A stretch of DNA of 64,000 nt from Azonexus hydrophilus (lineage in GTDB: Bacteria > Pseudomonadota > Gammaproteobacteria > Burkholderiales > Rhodocyclaceae), in assembly GCF_905120355.1 (NCBI RefSeq), contig NZ_CAJHOB010000001.1:124001-188000 (forward strand), read 5' to 3'. Below are positions 47,901 to 57,072 of the stretch, piece after piece. Numbering within the stretch: position 1 is the stretch's first letter; each line of letters opens with the position of its first letter. The notes below the pieces were generated by a model. That model was not told the origin of the DNA. It made no database searches and saw nothing but the letters and a program-made list of their open reading frames with translations. A program made the position numbers and the translations under genes.

Positions 47901-49339
47901 ACTTTGCTGCTGATGAAGACAAATCCTTCATCTCCATCTATCGGCCGTTCATAGCGGAAAACCGCACACGGTAGTGAATCCGCCATATCCATCAGCAAAC
48001 GGCGTGAATGCTCAGCCGCCGACTTGATTTCCGCCAGCTGGTGCGTCCGCTCCAGCACCTTCTCCTCCAAATTCAGATTGCTCTCCGCGAGCGAACGAGT
48101 AGCTCCCAGCAATGCGCGGCGCATGGCATCCTGAGCGACGGCGAGCGCATCAATTTCACGCCAGGAAGACGCCACCTGTACCGGCGCTTCCAACTGCATA
48201 GCGCCCAATCTCTGGCTTTCCGCCGTCAACTGTTCCAGCGGCCGGGAAAACCGCGCCGCCATGCGCCAGGCAACGACAAAAGCAAAAGCCAACGCGCCCA
48301 ACGCCAGCACGCCGAGCAACACCACCTCGTCCGCCTGTCCTGGCATGAAATCCTCCTCGGGCGCAAACACCCCTAGCCAGAATTTCTGTTCCCCCAGATC
48401 CAGGGGCCGAAAATAGGCAAACCAGTCCTTCCCATCTAGGCGATAAGGCAGCAGGCTGTTCTGCGGCTCCTGCGCCGCCTGCCATTTGGCGAAACCCTGC
48501 GACAGGGAAGGGATATCGAGCTCATCAGGCGTTTTCAGCACCGCCCCACGGATGGCATCGATCTGCTGGAAACGCGGATGATTCGGCAAACCGATCAGCT
48601 TGGAATCTGCCGCCGCCATCAGCATGGCCAGACCATGCTGCCCTACCTGCAGAGTGGTGGTGAATCGGGAAATATCAAGCAGCCTGACATCATGCGCAAT
48701 GACATAACGCCCGCCATCGGCATCTGTCCAGCGCCGCGCTGCGGTGATACCGGGTTCCCGTGTCGTAAAGAAAGTATACGGCTGGGTCCAGAAACGTTCC
48801 CCCTCTTCCGCCAGCGCCATGGCACCCATGAACCAAGGACGGGTACGCGCGTCGTAATCGTGCTCCCGCATTTCAACCGTTTCCAGTTGCCCGTCCGGAC
48901 TCCAGGTCAGCCAGAAGGTCTGCTTGCCCCAAGCCTCCGGATGACTGATGCGATTAACCCAACGGCCATCATCCTGTTGCAGGAGCAGGATTTCCTGCCC
49001 GGACTCACGTGCAAAAATGACGGAAGAAATCTCTTTATGATTCTGAATGACCGGAAAGAAGAACTGATTGAAACGCAGCAGCTCATCGTGTTTCAGCGTG
49101 CCATCCCGGCCCCATTGATAACTGGTATCGAGTGTCGTCTCCACCGTCGCCAGCAACCGTTGCATGCGCGCCTGAATCTGGGTGACGCCTTGGTCAAGCT
49201 GGGATTGAGCAATATTCTCAATCGCCGGCACGATGATGAAACGATAGGCGCTGAAGGCAAACAACAGCAAGGTGGCCAGCACAATCAGGAAAGCCTGCAG
49301 CACCAGGCTTTCTCGTATGCTCAGACGGGGTGAGGCCAT
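44942..49339 (-). CDS. hybrid sensor histidine kinase with PAS, two receiver and HPt domains
   Basis: This 1465-residue membrane kinase has helices at about 12-34 and 335-358 flanking a periplasmic Cache-like sensor. HAMP (about 358-415), two PAS domains (about 460-570 and 590-705) and HisKA with H724 in [11 protein letters not shown] follow, then an HATPase domain (about 830-945). Two receivers carry D1014 (LLDWQM) and D1161 (LMDMQMP). An HPt domain carries H1316 in [14 protein letters not shown]. All phosphorelay residues are present, so phosphate can pass His-Asp-His-Asp to the coupled HD-GYP regulator. The signal is unknown. The layout is of the BarA/EvgS-like type. Confidence 0.93.
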   Translation of the reverse strand: MASPRLSIRESLVLQAFLIVLATLLLFAFSAYRFIIVPAIENIAQSQLDQGVTQIQARMQRLLATVETTLDTSYQWGRDGTLKHDELLRFNQFFFPVIQNHKEISSVIFARESGQEILLLQQDDGRWVNRISHPEAWGKQTFWLTWSPDGQLETVEMREHDYDARTRPWFMGAMALAEEGERFWTQPYTFFTTREPGITAARRWTDADGGRYVIAHDVRLLDISRFTTTLQVGQHGLAMLMAAADSKLIGLPNHPRFQQIDAIRGAVLKTPDELDIPSLSQGFAKWQAAQEPQNSLLPYRLDGKDWFAYFRPLDLGEQKFWLGVFAPEEDFMPGQADEVVLLGVLALGALAFAFVVAWRMAARFSRPLEQLTAESQRLGAMQLEAPVQVASSWREIDALAVAQDAMRRALLGATRSLAESNLNLEEKVLERTHQLAEIKSAAEHSRRLLMDMADSLPCAVFRYERPIDGDEGFVFISSKVSEIYGYNHLEILAEPELRWNHVLPEDRQRGQILLQSAIKEGCGGSFVERVQLPGQHLRWVETRLEMTSTADGGQSWNGYWLDVTEQQLAKQELADQLLFQAGLIDTLPNPLFFKDPAGRFLGCNKAYEQAFATRRDYLLGKTVLELDYLPVADRQTFHAEDMDLIRRSAAVVRELEISFGDGSRHQVMYSVSGFRLADGRPGGLIGVLVDISPLKQAQEALLRAKEVAEEATRMKSDFLANMSHEIRTPMNSIIGMSHLALKTALTPRQQDYLRKIQQSGQHLLGIINDILDFSKIEAGKLTVERVEFDLEQVLENVSNLVVEKAADKGLELIFQVDQDVPRNLLGDPLRLGQVLINYANNAVKFTEQGEIDILVQLKESSVDEVVLYFAVRDTGIGLSPAQQERLFQSFQQADTSTTRRYGGTGLGLAISRRLAELMGGEVGVVSTLGEGSTFWFTARLGRGTQASQPRVFPHELCGQQVLVVDDNENARKVIGEMLKAMQLTVAEADSGPAAIALIQSSLAQQKPFQVVLLDWQMPGMDGVEVARVLRAQLGNQCPRLVMVTAHGREEVLHGARQAGMENVLIKPVSASLLYDEMRRLLGGGGEAVEEGVISPLPASRHGLETLAGARILLVEDNEMNQQVASELLADAGFQVDLAADGAQAVEKVGSALPSYDLILMDMQMPVMDGLEATRRLRAQGCTLPIVAMTANAMQSDRERCLEAGMNDHVAKPVEPVQLWAALRRWIQPRPGLGDGGAAGSVGDKSARADPVNAAQIPRPGAIAGLDVRSGLARVMGKTALYRTMLEKFVSGQADAVAQLQTALGQEDWTLAERLAHNIKGGAGNIGAQPVQVAAAALEHACRERDAQAARTGLARLAPELEACRTALQAFLANTAPAAAQPAAGNVSPQDAARLPQVLQRLAGLLADDDAEAADVLDAERMLLERGLGPHFAAVERAMRGFEFETALAGLKQAAAAGGITLGDLS

Positions 49340-49509
49340 GGCTTTTCGTTCCGGGCGGCGGGGCTTTCAGTATGCCAGTCAGAACCGCACCTCACAATCC
49401 TGAAACAATCGCACTGCGAACAGCAAGAAGCCCGCCTTGATTCGGTGCATGACTCACTCATGAACGGTGACACTTGTAGCAAAAACCGTCACACAACACC
49501 GTGAGCCGT

Positions 49510-49538
49510 TTGATACTTTTGCGACTCTAAGCTACGCT
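49510..49538 (+). promoter_or_regulatory. possible promoter of the BI-1 family gene
   Basis: TTGATA (49510-49515) and TACGCT (49533-49538) are 17 bases apart and 30 bases before ATG 49569. The -35 is good and the -10 weak. The surrounding 229-base divergent gap shows no gene or other clear signal. Confidence 0.35.
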
Positions 49539-49568
49539 GCACGCCATTCACATTTTCTGGAACCCGTT

Positions 49569-50261
49569 ATGACCACTCCGTACGAAATCAATCGCTCCGG
49601 CACGCTGGCCGAAACCCCCCAGCAAAACCGCGTTCTGCGCAACACCTACATGCTGCTCGGCATTTCCATGGTACCGACCGTACTGGGTGCTCTGGCAGGC
49701 ATTCAGATGGGCTTTTCCTTTTTTGCCGGCAGCCCGCTGATTTCCTTCCTGCTGTTCATGGGCATTGCCTTCGGCTTCATGTGGGGCATTGAAAAGAACA
49801 AGAACAGCGGCCTGGGCGTTGCCCTGCTGCTTGGTTTCACCTTCTTCATGGGCCTGATGCTCTCACGCATCCTGCAGTATGCCCTGGGCTTCAGCAACGG
49901 CGGTTCGATGATTGCCCTCGCCGCCGGAGGTACCGGCGCAATCTTCCTGACGCTGTCTTCGATTGCCGCAACCACCAAGCGTGATTTCAGCGGCATGGGA
50001 AATTTCCTGTTCGCCGGAGTGATCCTGGTGCTGCTGGCCATTGTCGCCAACATCTTCTTCCAGATCCCCGCCCTGTCCCTGGCCATTTCTGCCGCCGTGG
50101 TCGGCATTTTCTCGGCCTACATCCTGTACGACATCAACCGCATCGTGCATGGTGGCGAAACGAGCTACGTTACCGCCACCCTGGCCGTGTATCTTGATGT
50201 TTACAACGTGTTCGTCGGCCTGTTGCAACTGATCATGGCCTTCACTGGCGAACGCGACTAA
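49569..50261 (+). CDS. BI-1/YccA family membrane protein
   Basis: This 230-residue inner-membrane protein has seven predicted helices. It belongs to the Bax inhibitor-1 family, nearest to YccA, which in E. coli binds and modulates the FtsH protease. The C-terminal SAYILYDINRIVHGGETSY and VTATLAVYLDVYNVFVGLLQL regions are family hallmarks, with the Asp pair thought to sense pH or calcium. ATG 49569 is used because the upstream 34 codons are not conserved-looking and overlap the promoter. A strong terminator follows. Confidence 0.92.
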   Translation: MTTPYEINRSGTLAETPQQNRVLRNTYMLLGISMVPTVLGALAGIQMGFSFFAGSPLISFLLFMGIAFGFMWGIEKNKNSGLGVALLLGFTFFMGLMLSRILQYALGFSNGGSMIALAAGGTGAIFLTLSSIAATTKRDFSGMGNFLFAGVILVLLAIVANIFFQIPALSLAISAAVVGIFSAYILYDINRIVHGGETSYVTATLAVYLDVYNVFVGLLQLIMAFTGERD

Positions 50262-50294
50262 GCAGGCGCAGATTCTTTCTGCAACCAGTTCAAG

Positions 50295-50321
50295 CGGCGG
50301 GTCTGGCACCCGCCGTTTTTT
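50295..50321 (+). terminator. Rho-independent terminator of the BI-1 family gene
   Basis: CGGCGGGT at 50295-50302 pairs with ACCCGCCG at 50308-50315 and is followed by TTTTTT. It lies 33 bases after the stop and reaches the end of the convergent rlmD gene. Confidence 0.9.
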
Positions 50322-51618
50322 ATTCCCGCTCGAACAAGGCGATCGACTCCACATGCGCCGTATGGGGAAACATGTTAACGATCCCCGCTGCCTGCAAGCG
50401 ATATCCCTTGAGACTGGTCAGCACACCCGCATCGCGTGCCAGCGTCGCCGGATTGCAGGACACATACACCAGACGCCGAGGCGCGTCGCCGCCCAGCGCC
50501 TTGCATAACTCAAGTGCCCCCTCGCGTGGTGGGTCGATCAGCATCTTGTCGAACCTGCCCAGCCCGGCCAGCCAGTCTTCCGTACTATTGAACAGATTGG
50601 CCGCGACAAAGGACACTTTCTCGGCCAACGCATTTGCCCGCGCCGCCTGATGCCCACGCGCCACCAGCGCGGGACTGCCCTCGACACCCACCACCTCGGC
50701 CCCTCGTCGGGCAATCGGCAGGGTGAAATTGCCAAGACCACAGAACATGTCAGCAATACGTTCGCCCGGCTGAGGATCAAGGAGTTGCAGGGCACGCCGC
50801 ACCATGACCCGGTTCATGGCGTGATTTACCTGGGTGAAATCAGTCGGGCGAAACTCCAGCTCCAGATCGAACTCCGGCAGCAGATATGACAGGCGCGGAC
50901 CCGGCAACGGATAAAAGCGCACCACACTGTCCGGACCTTTGGGCTGCAGATAAAACACCACCTGATGTCGATCTGCAAACGCCCGCAATGCCTCTTCGTC
51001 GCGGCGGCTCAACTGCTGCAGAATCCGCAGCACGATCGCCGTGCATTTTTCGCCGACAGCAATTTCGATTTGTGGCAAACGCTCGGCAATGCTCAACCCC
51101 CCGAGCAATTCACGCAGCGGCATGAGCAGGTTCGACGCCTGCGGCAGCAACACCGGGCAAGTACGAATGTCGGCAATATAACTGCTGCGCCACTCGTGAA
51201 ATCCAATCAACATGCCACCGCGCGACGCCAGTTTACGCACACCGAGACGCGCACGATGCCGATACGCCCAGGCCGCTCCCTGTATCGGCGGCAAGACCTG
51301 CGCCGGACGCACGCGGCCGATATGCCACAGACTGTCTTCCAGCACCCGCTGCTTGGCTGCCAGCTGACCCGCCGGATGCATATGCTGCATTGCACAGCCG
51401 CCGCAGATGCCAAAGTGCGGGCAAACCGGTTCGACACGCGCCGCCGAAGCGCGCTGTACTTTCACTAGATGCGCCAGCTCGTATTTTGGCTTTTGGCGAA
51501 AGCTCGCATATTCGACACATTCGCCGGGCAAGGCACCATCAACGAAAATTGTCTTGCCCTCGCGCCGGGTAATGCCACGCGCTTCATGATCCAGTGATTC
51601 AATAATCCCCGTGGGCAC
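50320..51618 (-). CDS. rlmD: 23S rRNA (uracil(1939)-C(5))-methyltransferase
   Basis: This 432-residue SAM enzyme methylates U1939 of 23S rRNA. An N-terminal TRAM-like domain is followed by the 4Fe-4S motif [15 protein letters not shown]. The SAM loop is [14 protein letters not shown], and the catalytic cysteine is in [15 protein letters not shown] 51618 is chosen: it has GCGGAG 7 bases upstream, gives E. coli RlmD length (433) and avoids overlap with the divergent gene at 51671. An ATG at 51672 would lie upstream of the apparent promoter TGATAGAAT (51650-51642). Confidence 0.92.
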   Translation of the reverse strand: MPTGIIESLDHEARGITRREGKTIFVDGALPGECVEYASFRQKPKYELAHLVKVQRASAARVEPVCPHFGICGGCAMQHMHPAGQLAAKQRVLEDSLWHIGRVRPAQVLPPIQGAAWAYRHRARLGVRKLASRGGMLIGFHEWRSSYIADIRTCPVLLPQASNLLMPLRELLGGLSIAERLPQIEIAVGEKCTAIVLRILQQLSRRDEEALRAFADRHQVVFYLQPKGPDSVVRFYPLPGPRLSYLLPEFDLELEFRPTDFTQVNHAMNRVMVRRALQLLDPQPGERIADMFCGLGNFTLPIARRGAEVVGVEGSPALVARGHQAARANALAEKVSFVAANLFNSTEDWLAGLGRFDKMLIDPPREGALELCKALGGDAPRRLVYVSCNPATLARDAGVLTSLKGYRLQAAGIVNMFPHTAHVESIALFERE

Positions 51619-51670
51619 GATAGGCTCCGCAAAAAGGGCAGATTCTATCAATTCGGTTATAGTCCGGGAC

Positions 51671-52147
51671 ATGGCGCGCACATTGCTCACTACCTGGGGA
51701 GACTACCTGGCCGCAGCGGATGCCTTGCTGGCACGCTGCGCGCACAGTATCTGCGTCTTCGATGGCGACCTAGCCAATCTGCACTGGGAAAACCCGCAGC
51801 GTCTGGCGCTTCTGACCACACTCCTGGCCACTCAGAACGAAGCCCCCTTACGCGTGGTGCTACGTGACAGCCGGCATTTTCTTGTCAAAGCACCGCGTAT
51901 TTACCAAACGTTACAAACTTGGTCACACCGCGCGCAGGTCCGCCAAACGTCAAGAGCACTCTCCGAACTGCGTGATGCAATTTTGATTGTCGACCGACAA
52001 AATGCGCTGATCCGCTTCGAAAAAACGCTGCCACGCAGCGTATTGATCGAAAACAGCCCGGAAGAAGTTTTACCCTATCAGCAACGCTTCGATGAAATCT
52101 GGCAGGAATCGGGGAAAAACCTGTTGCAAACGTCTCTCGGCTTATGA
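51671..52147 (+). CDS. hypothetical protein, possible degenerate phospholipase D-like fold
   Basis: The 158-residue soluble protein has no signal or membrane segment. It opens [20 protein letters not shown], and later shows [14 protein letters not shown] and [18 protein letters not shown], an alternation of strands and helices. The pattern is loosely like half of a phospholipase D fold, but the HKD catalytic motif is absent. It resembles uncharacterised betaproteobacterial proteins. It is divergent from rlmD with 52 bases between, and a TATAGT lies just before its ATG. I cannot assign a function. Confidence 0.65.
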   Translation: MARTLLTTWGDYLAAADALLARCAHSICVFDGDLANLHWENPQRLALLTTLLATQNEAPLRVVLRDSRHFLVKAPRIYQTLQTWSHRAQVRQTSRALSELRDAILIVDRQNALIRFEKTLPRSVLIENSPEEVLPYQQRFDEIWQESGKNLLQTSLGL

Positions 52148-52198
52148 CATTCTTGGGGCCACTAGCGCATCTCGCTGCATTGCAGCACGATTTTTCGC

Positions 52199-52204
52199 TA
52201 TAAT
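52199..52204 (+). promoter_or_regulatory. consensus -10 for the small lipoprotein gene
   Basis: TATAAT lies 91 bases before ATG 52295. The leader that follows can form a hairpin from GGCCGG (52208-52213) and CCGGCC (52229-52234). The -35 is not clear. Confidence 0.55.
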
Positions 52205-52294
52205 CGCGGCCGGATCGGCGCTTGCTGACCGGCCCAACACCGAATCGGATTGTGTAATCTCTTTGTAGTTGTTTCTTGTCGATAAGGAAATCTC

Positions 52295-52552
52295 ATGAAC
52301 AAGCTGTCTATTCTCTTTGCTGCCCTGTTTGCCGTCGCCCTGAGCGCTTGCGGTAAGAAGGAAGAACCGGTTGCTCCGGCTCCGGCTCCGGTCGAACAAG
52401 CTGCCCCGGCCGCTGAACAAGCTGCTCCGGCCGCTGAAGGCGAAGCCGCTGCTCCGGCCGCTGAAGGCGAAGCCGCTGCTCCGGCTGCTGAAGGCGAAGC
52501 CGCTGCTCCGGCTGCCGAAGCTGCTGCCCAAGCTGTTGAAGAAAAGAAGTAA
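52295..52552 (+). CDS. small Ala/Pro/Glu repeat lipoprotein
   Basis: The 85-residue product has lipobox LSAC (cysteine 19) and then GKKEEPVAPAPAPVEQ. Three tandem GEAAAPAAE units and an AEAAAQAVEEKK end follow, so the mature protein is an extended, acidic, low-complexity tether. It has a consensus -10, a structured leader, an AAGGAA ribosome site and a strong terminator, which suggests high expression. No known family is recognised. It could be a periplasmic spacer or a surface-charge modifier, but this is speculation. Confidence 0.85.
   Translation: MNKLSILFAALFAVALSACGKKEEPVAPAPAPVEQAAPAAEQAAPAAEGEAAAPAAEGEAAAPAAEGEAAAPAAEAAAQAVEEKK
52439..52519 (+). repeat. three tandem 27-base repeats in the small lipoprotein gene
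   Basis: Units start at 52439, 52466 and 52493, each GGCGAAGCCGCTGCTCCGGC followed by 7 bases. They differ by one or two third-position changes and encode GEAAAPAAE. Copy number may vary between strains. Confidence 0.9.
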
Positions 52553-52569
52553 TTCACTTCTAGCCTTGC

Positions 52570-52595
52570 AAAAACGGGACTTCGGTCCCGTTTTT
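52570..52595 (+). terminator. Rho-independent terminator with UUCG loop
   Basis: AAAAACGGGAC at 52570-52580 pairs with GTCCCGTTTTT at 52585-52595 around a TTCG tetraloop, followed by more T. It is 18 bases past the lipoprotein stop. Confidence 0.93.
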
Positions 52596-52665
52596 TTCGT
52601 CTTCTGTTTTCGTCCAGTGATAAGAACGTCGCCACAAATCACACCCCGAAAAGATTTACTTCGGG

Positions 52666-52700
52666 CAATAAAAAACCGGGACCAGCCCGGTTTTTTATTG
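52666..52700 (-). terminator. terminator of the dapA-bamC unit
   Basis: A 15-base perfect stem, CAATAAAAAACCGGG at 52666-52680 with its complement at 52686-52700, surrounds a 5-base loop and carries T runs on both strands. It lies 31 bases past the bamC stop. A smaller hairpin (52645-52665) adjoins it. Confidence 0.9.
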
Positions 52701-52730
52701 TCCAGAGAATTATCTTCTCCAGGATGCAGG

Positions 52731-53873
52731 TCAGCGCAATTCTTTCTGCAGCAGACCGAGAATACGGCGTGCCGTTTCGGAGCGATCGACACCACCTTCG
52801 TTCGTCAGCACCTGCACCGAAGTGTTACTACCGGAAGCATCCAGGAAAATCCGGTACTGACCACGGGTATCGACAGGTTTTTCAGCACTCCAGAAATTCA
52901 GCTTGGACAACCAGCCATCCTGCTTCTTGCTGGCATTATCCTTGTCAGGGTCGACATAGCGGACAAAATAGAGACCACGCGAGCGGTCGCGGTCCTCGAC
53001 AGTGAAACCAATGCGATCAAGCGCCAACCCGACACGACGCCAGGCGCGGTCAAAGCGGTCAAAGACTTCCAGTTTGCCACTGCCATCCTCAGCACTTCCC
53101 AGACGCGCCCGCGGCTCGACTTTCTGCGTGACCAAAGCCGCTTCGGCACGTTTTTCTTCCGCCCCCAAACGCACCATCAGGCGCCGCAGCATTTCTGCTT
53201 CCAGCTCCGGATCAGCAGGACGCGGTTGCCAGCGGGTATCGTCTTTGGCCGCCGAGGTGTAGACCTCTTCCATCCCTCGGTGGCTGATGTAGATTTCCGT
53301 CGTTCCAGCCTCACTACCGCGCTCCAGCCGGGTACGGAACTTGTCACGTTCGCCCGTGGAGTAAAGGGAATCGAGAATCCGCCCCAGCGTGTTGCGAATG
53401 ATGTCGGAAGGAATCTTGGCCCGGTCTTCCGCCCAATCGGTTTCCATCACACCTGCTTCCGGGCGCTCGACATTGACGATAAACCCCGTTTCCTGCCAGA
53501 ACTCCTTGACCGTGTCCCACAGTGCCTCTGGCGGCATGGCAGCGACCAGCCAACGCTGATTGCCGGAACGCTCGACACGAATCTTGTCCACTTGCGGCAG
53601 AATCGCGGATTGCCCTGCCTGCGCGCCCGGCTCACGCTCTGCGGCATAAGCCGAGAATGTTGCCGAACCACGACCTGCATCGTCAGGAACCAGATAACGG
53701 TCGTCGCGTTGCAGGCTGGAAAGATCCGGCGGCACTTCCAGAGTAGGAACCTTGCCCGCCGATTTGTATTCGATCTTGCGCCCTTCCGGAATGATGTTGC
53801 CGCTGCATCCAGCAACGGCCGCGGCCAGCACACACAGAGTCAAGCCGGGCAAACGACGATTTTGTAATTTCAT
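52731..53873 (-). CDS. bamC: outer membrane protein assembly factor BamC
   Basis: This 380-residue lipoprotein of the BAM complex has lipobox VAGC (cysteine 23). The early segment KIEYKSAGKVPTLEVPPDLS matches the conserved BamC loop that contacts BamD. Two helix-grip domains follow (about 100-220 and 245-375). Length is somewhat above E. coli BamC (344). It lies 7 bases downstream of dapA, the same dapA-bamC order as in E. coli. Confidence 0.93.
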   Translation of the reverse strand: MKLQNRRLPGLTLCVLAAAVAGCSGNIIPEGRKIEYKSAGKVPTLEVPPDLSSLQRDDRYLVPDDAGRGSATFSAYAAEREPGAQAGQSAILPQVDKIRVERSGNQRWLVAAMPPEALWDTVKEFWQETGFIVNVERPEAGVMETDWAEDRAKIPSDIIRNTLGRILDSLYSTGERDKFRTRLERGSEAGTTEIYISHRGMEEVYTSAAKDDTRWQPRPADPELEAEMLRRLMVRLGAEEKRAEAALVTQKVEPRARLGSAEDGSGKLEVFDRFDRAWRRVGLALDRIGFTVEDRDRSRGLYFVRYVDPDKDNASKKQDGWLSKLNFWSAEKPVDTRGQYRIFLDASGSNTSVQVLTNEGGVDRSETARRILGLLQKELR

Positions 53874-53880
53874 GCCTTTT

Positions 53881-54759
53881 TTATACCTCTATCCCTGCCT
53901 GGCGCAAGGCCGCCAGAACACGTCCATGGTTAGCATCAGCCAGCGGTGTCAGCGGCAAACGAATGCCCTCACCCATCAGCCCCATGCGCTGCACCGCCCA
54001 CTTCACGGGAATCGGATTGGCCTCGCAGAATAGATCCCGGTGCAAGCCAAGCAGGCGGAAATGCAATTCGCGCGCCTTGCCGACATTGCCCGCCGCCGCC
54101 GCCGCACACATCTCATGCATCAGGCGCGGCGCCACATTGGCGGTTACGGAAATATTGCCATGGAAGCCCATCATGATCGACAGCACACAGGTAAGGTCGT
54201 CGCCGCTGTACAGGGCAAACTCCTTGGGAGCACGCTGGATCAGGTCATAGGCGCGATCCATGTTGCCGGTGGCGTCCTTGACGCCGACGATTCCCGGCAC
54301 TTCAGCCAGACGCAGGATGGTGTCGTTCGCCATGTCGGCGACGGTGCGGCCGGGCACGTTGTAGAGCAGCACGGGCAGATCAACCGCTTCGGCAATCGTA
54401 CGGAAATGACGGTACAAGCCTTCCTGGGTGGGTTTGTTGTAATACGGCACCACTGACAGCGCCATATCGGCACCCGCCGTCTTGGCAAACTTCGTCAGCT
54501 CAATGGCTTCAGCGGTTGAATTGGCACCGGTGCCAGCAATCACGGGAATGCGTCCGGCAGCATGCTCAACCGTTGTTTTGATCAGGGTGCAATGCTCTTC
54601 GACATCGACAGTAGGCGATTCGCCGGTCGTGCCGACGACGACGATGGCATCACTGCCTTCCTGCACATGGAAATCGACCAGACGCCGCAGGGCATCGAGA
54701 TCAAGACTGCCATCTGCATGCATGGGGGTAACGATGGCGACGATGGATCCGGTAATCAT
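53881..54759 (-). CDS. dapA: 4-hydroxy-tetrahydrodipicolinate synthase
   Basis: This 292-residue aldolase-family TIM barrel condenses pyruvate with aspartate semialdehyde for lysine and diaminopimelate. Catalytic K161 lies in GVKDATGN, Y133 in LLYNVPGRT, and the GTTGES loop is at 43-48. Length equals E. coli DapA. Its substrate comes from Asd encoded 17 kb away in this window. It is the first gene of the dapA-bamC pair. Confidence 0.97.
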   Translation of the reverse strand: MITGSIVAIVTPMHADGSLDLDALRRLVDFHVQEGSDAIVVVGTTGESPTVDVEEHCTLIKTTVEHAAGRIPVIAGTGANSTAEAIELTKFAKTAGADMALSVVPYYNKPTQEGLYRHFRTIAEAVDLPVLLYNVPGRTVADMANDTILRLAEVPGIVGVKDATGNMDRAYDLIQRAPKEFALYSGDDLTCVLSIMMGFHGNISVTANVAPRLMHEMCAAAAAGNVGKARELHFRLLGLHRDLFCEANPIPVKWAVQRMGLMGEGIRLPLTPLADANHGRVLAALRQAGIEV

Positions 54760-54859
54760 GAAGTTTGGCTCAAAAATAACTCGGGGATTGTAACTGAAAG
54801 CCGTTCCGCAAACGAAACGCTATACATTTTGCAATTTTTCACGACACAGACCACACAAA

Positions 54860-54886
54860 AAACCCGCCGGATAAGGCGGCGGGTTT
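54860..54886 (-). terminator. terminator of the thiolase gene
   Basis: AAACCCGCCG at 54860-54869 pairs with CGGCGGGTTT at 54877-54886 around a 7-base loop; on the minus strand TTTTTTGTG follows. It is 17 bases past the thiolase stop. Confidence 0.85.
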
Positions 54887-54902
54887 CTATGCAAATCAGT
54901 GC

Positions 54903-56084
54903 TTACATACGTTCGAAGATACAGGCAATACCCTGACCACCACCGATACACATGGTCACCAGGGCATACTTGCCGCCGACTCGCTGCAATTCATAAACCG
55001 CTTTGGTGGCAATGAAGGCACCGGAGCAGCCCACCGGGTGGCCCAAGGCAATTGCGCCGCCGTTCGGGTTGGTTTTCACCGGGTCCAGGTCCAGCCCCTT
55101 GGAAACGGCGATAGCCTGTGCCGCAAAAGCTTCGTTCGATTCGATGACATCCATCTGATCGAGTGTCAGACCGGCTTTCTTCAGCGCCAGCTTGGTCGCC
55201 GGGATCGGGCCTTCACCCATGACATCGTTCGGAACGCCTGCAACTGCGTACGACACCAGACGGGCCAGCGGCTTTTGACCCGCCTTGGCCGCCAGGTCGG
55301 CAGCAGCGAGCACGAAGAAAGCCGCGCCGTCGTTGATGCCCGAAGCGTTACCCGCAGTCACCGTGCCATCCTTCTTGAAGGCCGGTTTCATCTTGGCCAG
55401 CGACTCCAGCGTGGTAGCCGGCTTCAGATGCTCATCGGCATCGAACACCACTTCACCCTTGCGGGTCTGCTTGACGATGGGCACGATCTGCGACTTGAAG
55501 TAACCGGCAGCTTGGGCGGCAGCAGCACGACGCTGCGATTCAAGGGCACAGGCATCCTGATCTTCACGGCTGATGCCCCACTTGGTGGCGAGATTCTCGG
55601 CGGTGATCCCCATGTGACCCACACCGAACGGATCAGTCAGCACGGCAACCATCATGTCGATCGCCTTGGTATCGCCCATGCGAGCGCCCGTACGCAATGC
55701 CGGCATCAGATAGCCGCCGCGCGACATGACTTCGACGCCGCCACCAATACCGTAATCGCAATCGCCCAGCATGATCTGCTGGGCAGTCGTCACAATCCCC
55801 TGCAAACCGGAAGAGCACAGACGATTGACCTGCATGGCCACGGAGTCCATGGACAGACCGGCCTGAATGCTGGCAACACGGGGCACATAGGCATAACGCG
55901 AGTCGGTCGGGATGCAATTGCCCACGGTGACATAGTTGATCTGCTGTGGATCAACACCGGAACGCACCACAGCTTCCTTCATCACGCTGCCGGCAAGCTC
56001 AGCGGGCTCCATGTCGGACAAAGAACCGCCAAAAGCACCAATGGCAGAACGCACTGCGCTCAGAACAACGACTTCTCTAGTCAT
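54903..56084 (-). CDS. acetyl-CoA C-acyltransferase (beta-ketothiolase, BktB-like)
   Basis: This 393-residue thiolase catalyses condensation or cleavage of 3-ketoacyl-CoA. The nucleophile is C90 in NRLCSSGLQG; H349 in GHPVGCSGA and C379 in MCIGGGQG complete the active site. It is of the biosynthetic/BktB type used for polyhydroxyalkanoate precursors or butanoate metabolism; the exact substrate range is not readable. ATG 56084 has AGGAGG 7 bases upstream, so the MFM start 6 bases earlier is rejected. The gene stands without other fatty-acid genes. Confidence 0.92.
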   Translation of the reverse strand: MTREVVVLSAVRSAIGAFGGSLSDMEPAELAGSVMKEAVVRSGVDPQQINYVTVGNCIPTDSRYAYVPRVASIQAGLSMDSVAMQVNRLCSSGLQGIVTTAQQIMLGDCDYGIGGGVEVMSRGGYLMPALRTGARMGDTKAIDMMVAVLTDPFGVGHMGITAENLATKWGISREDQDACALESQRRAAAAQAAGYFKSQIVPIVKQTRKGEVVFDADEHLKPATTLESLAKMKPAFKKDGTVTAGNASGINDGAAFFVLAAADLAAKAGQKPLARLVSYAVAGVPNDVMGEGPIPATKLALKKAGLTLDQMDVIESNEAFAAQAIAVSKGLDLDPVKTNPNGGAIALGHPVGCSGAFIATKAVYELQRVGGKYALVTMCIGGGQGIACIFERM

Positions 56085-56108
56085 GAACAACCTCCTCGAA
56101 AAAACCGA

Positions 56109-57032
56109 TCAACCCACCACAGCGGCGAGTCCCAGGGAAAAAAGCAAAATAACCCATAACACTGTCGCCCGCCAGACCAAACCTACCGCGCGCTGAAGTG
56201 TATCCGGGTCGGCGGTCTCACCGACACCGAACTCCGGCACAGCAGAAACCTCGCCTTCGGCAAAACGGTCTCCACCCAGGCGCACACCGAGCGCACCCGC
56301 TCCACTGGCCAGCACGATAGCCGATTCCGGCTTGGCAAAAGCTTGCTGCACCTGATTGCGCCAGCAATGGATGGCATCTTCAAAATTACCGACGATGGCG
56401 AAAGCCACCGCCGTGACACGCTGCGGCAACCAGTCCAGCCAGGCAAAAACACGACGGGAAAAATGTGCGAAGTCACCGGTTTCTGCGTCCTGTTGCGCCC
56501 ACCGCTCCTGCACGATCTGCGCCAGTCGATACAAAATGATGCCGCAAGGCCCGGGGAGAAGGACAAACCAGAGCATGACCGCAAAGACATGCCGATGCGC
56601 TGCCAGCAACGCTGTTTCGATAGCTTCCGCCGCAACCTCCTCGGCACTCAGCAGCTCTCGTGTGCGGCCCTGCCAGTCGGCCAGCGCCTGCCGCGCCCGC
56701 TCAATATCCCCCAGGCGCAAAGCCAGTTGAATCTCACTGAAATGGTGGCTGAATTGACGAAAGCCCATGCCGAGGTAAAGCACGCACACGGTCAACAGGA
56801 AGCCGAGGAGGACGTTCACCTTCGCCAGCACAAAATAAACCAGCCCCAACGCCAGCACTGGCAGCAGCACCGCCACCAGCCAGGCGGCAATTCCGTGGCT
56901 GCGTTGTCCGGCATTGAATTGCTGGGCAATGAAATCCGCCCAATGCTGCAATGGCTCTCCGACCACCCTGCGATACGCCAGCGGCTGGTATTGCTCGATG
57001 AAAAAAACGGCAATCAGGGCAAGAAGATTCAT
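56109..57032 (-). CDS. CobD/CbiB family membrane protein
   Basis: This 307-residue inner-membrane protein has about five helices (about 1-18, 52-70, 75-95, 165-190 and 285-305). It resembles the CobD/CbiB-AmpE group by the start NLLALIAVFFIEQYQPL, the WLDWLPQRVTAVAFAIVGNFEDA stretch and SGAGALGVRLGG. In cobalamin synthesis CbiB attaches aminopropanol, but no other cobalamin genes are here, so it is probably the uncharacterised betaproteobacterial member. It lies 24 bases upstream of the thiolase gene and 40 bases after the Nudix gene. Confidence 0.8.
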   Translation of the reverse strand: MNLLALIAVFFIEQYQPLAYRRVVGEPLQHWADFIAQQFNAGQRSHGIAAWLVAVLLPVLALGLVYFVLAKVNVLLGFLLTVCVLYLGMGFRQFSHHFSEIQLALRLGDIERARQALADWQGRTRELLSAEEVAAEAIETALLAAHRHVFAVMLWFVLLPGPCGIILYRLAQIVQERWAQQDAETGDFAHFSRRVFAWLDWLPQRVTAVAFAIVGNFEDAIHCWRNQVQQAFAKPESAIVLASGAGALGVRLGGDRFAEGEVSAVPEFGVGETADPDTLQRAVGLVWRATVLWVILLFSLGLAAVVG

Positions 57033-57072
57033 GCAAAAACAGCGCTCGTGGCCACCAGAGTCGACAGGCGTA

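Noticed and set aside
45050-47974. A 974-codon open frame on the plus strand opposite the hybrid kinase
   Set aside because: It is antisense to a gene with complete domain motifs and has His/Gln/Pro-rich composition with no recognisable domain, as expected for a shadow of GC-rich coding sequence.
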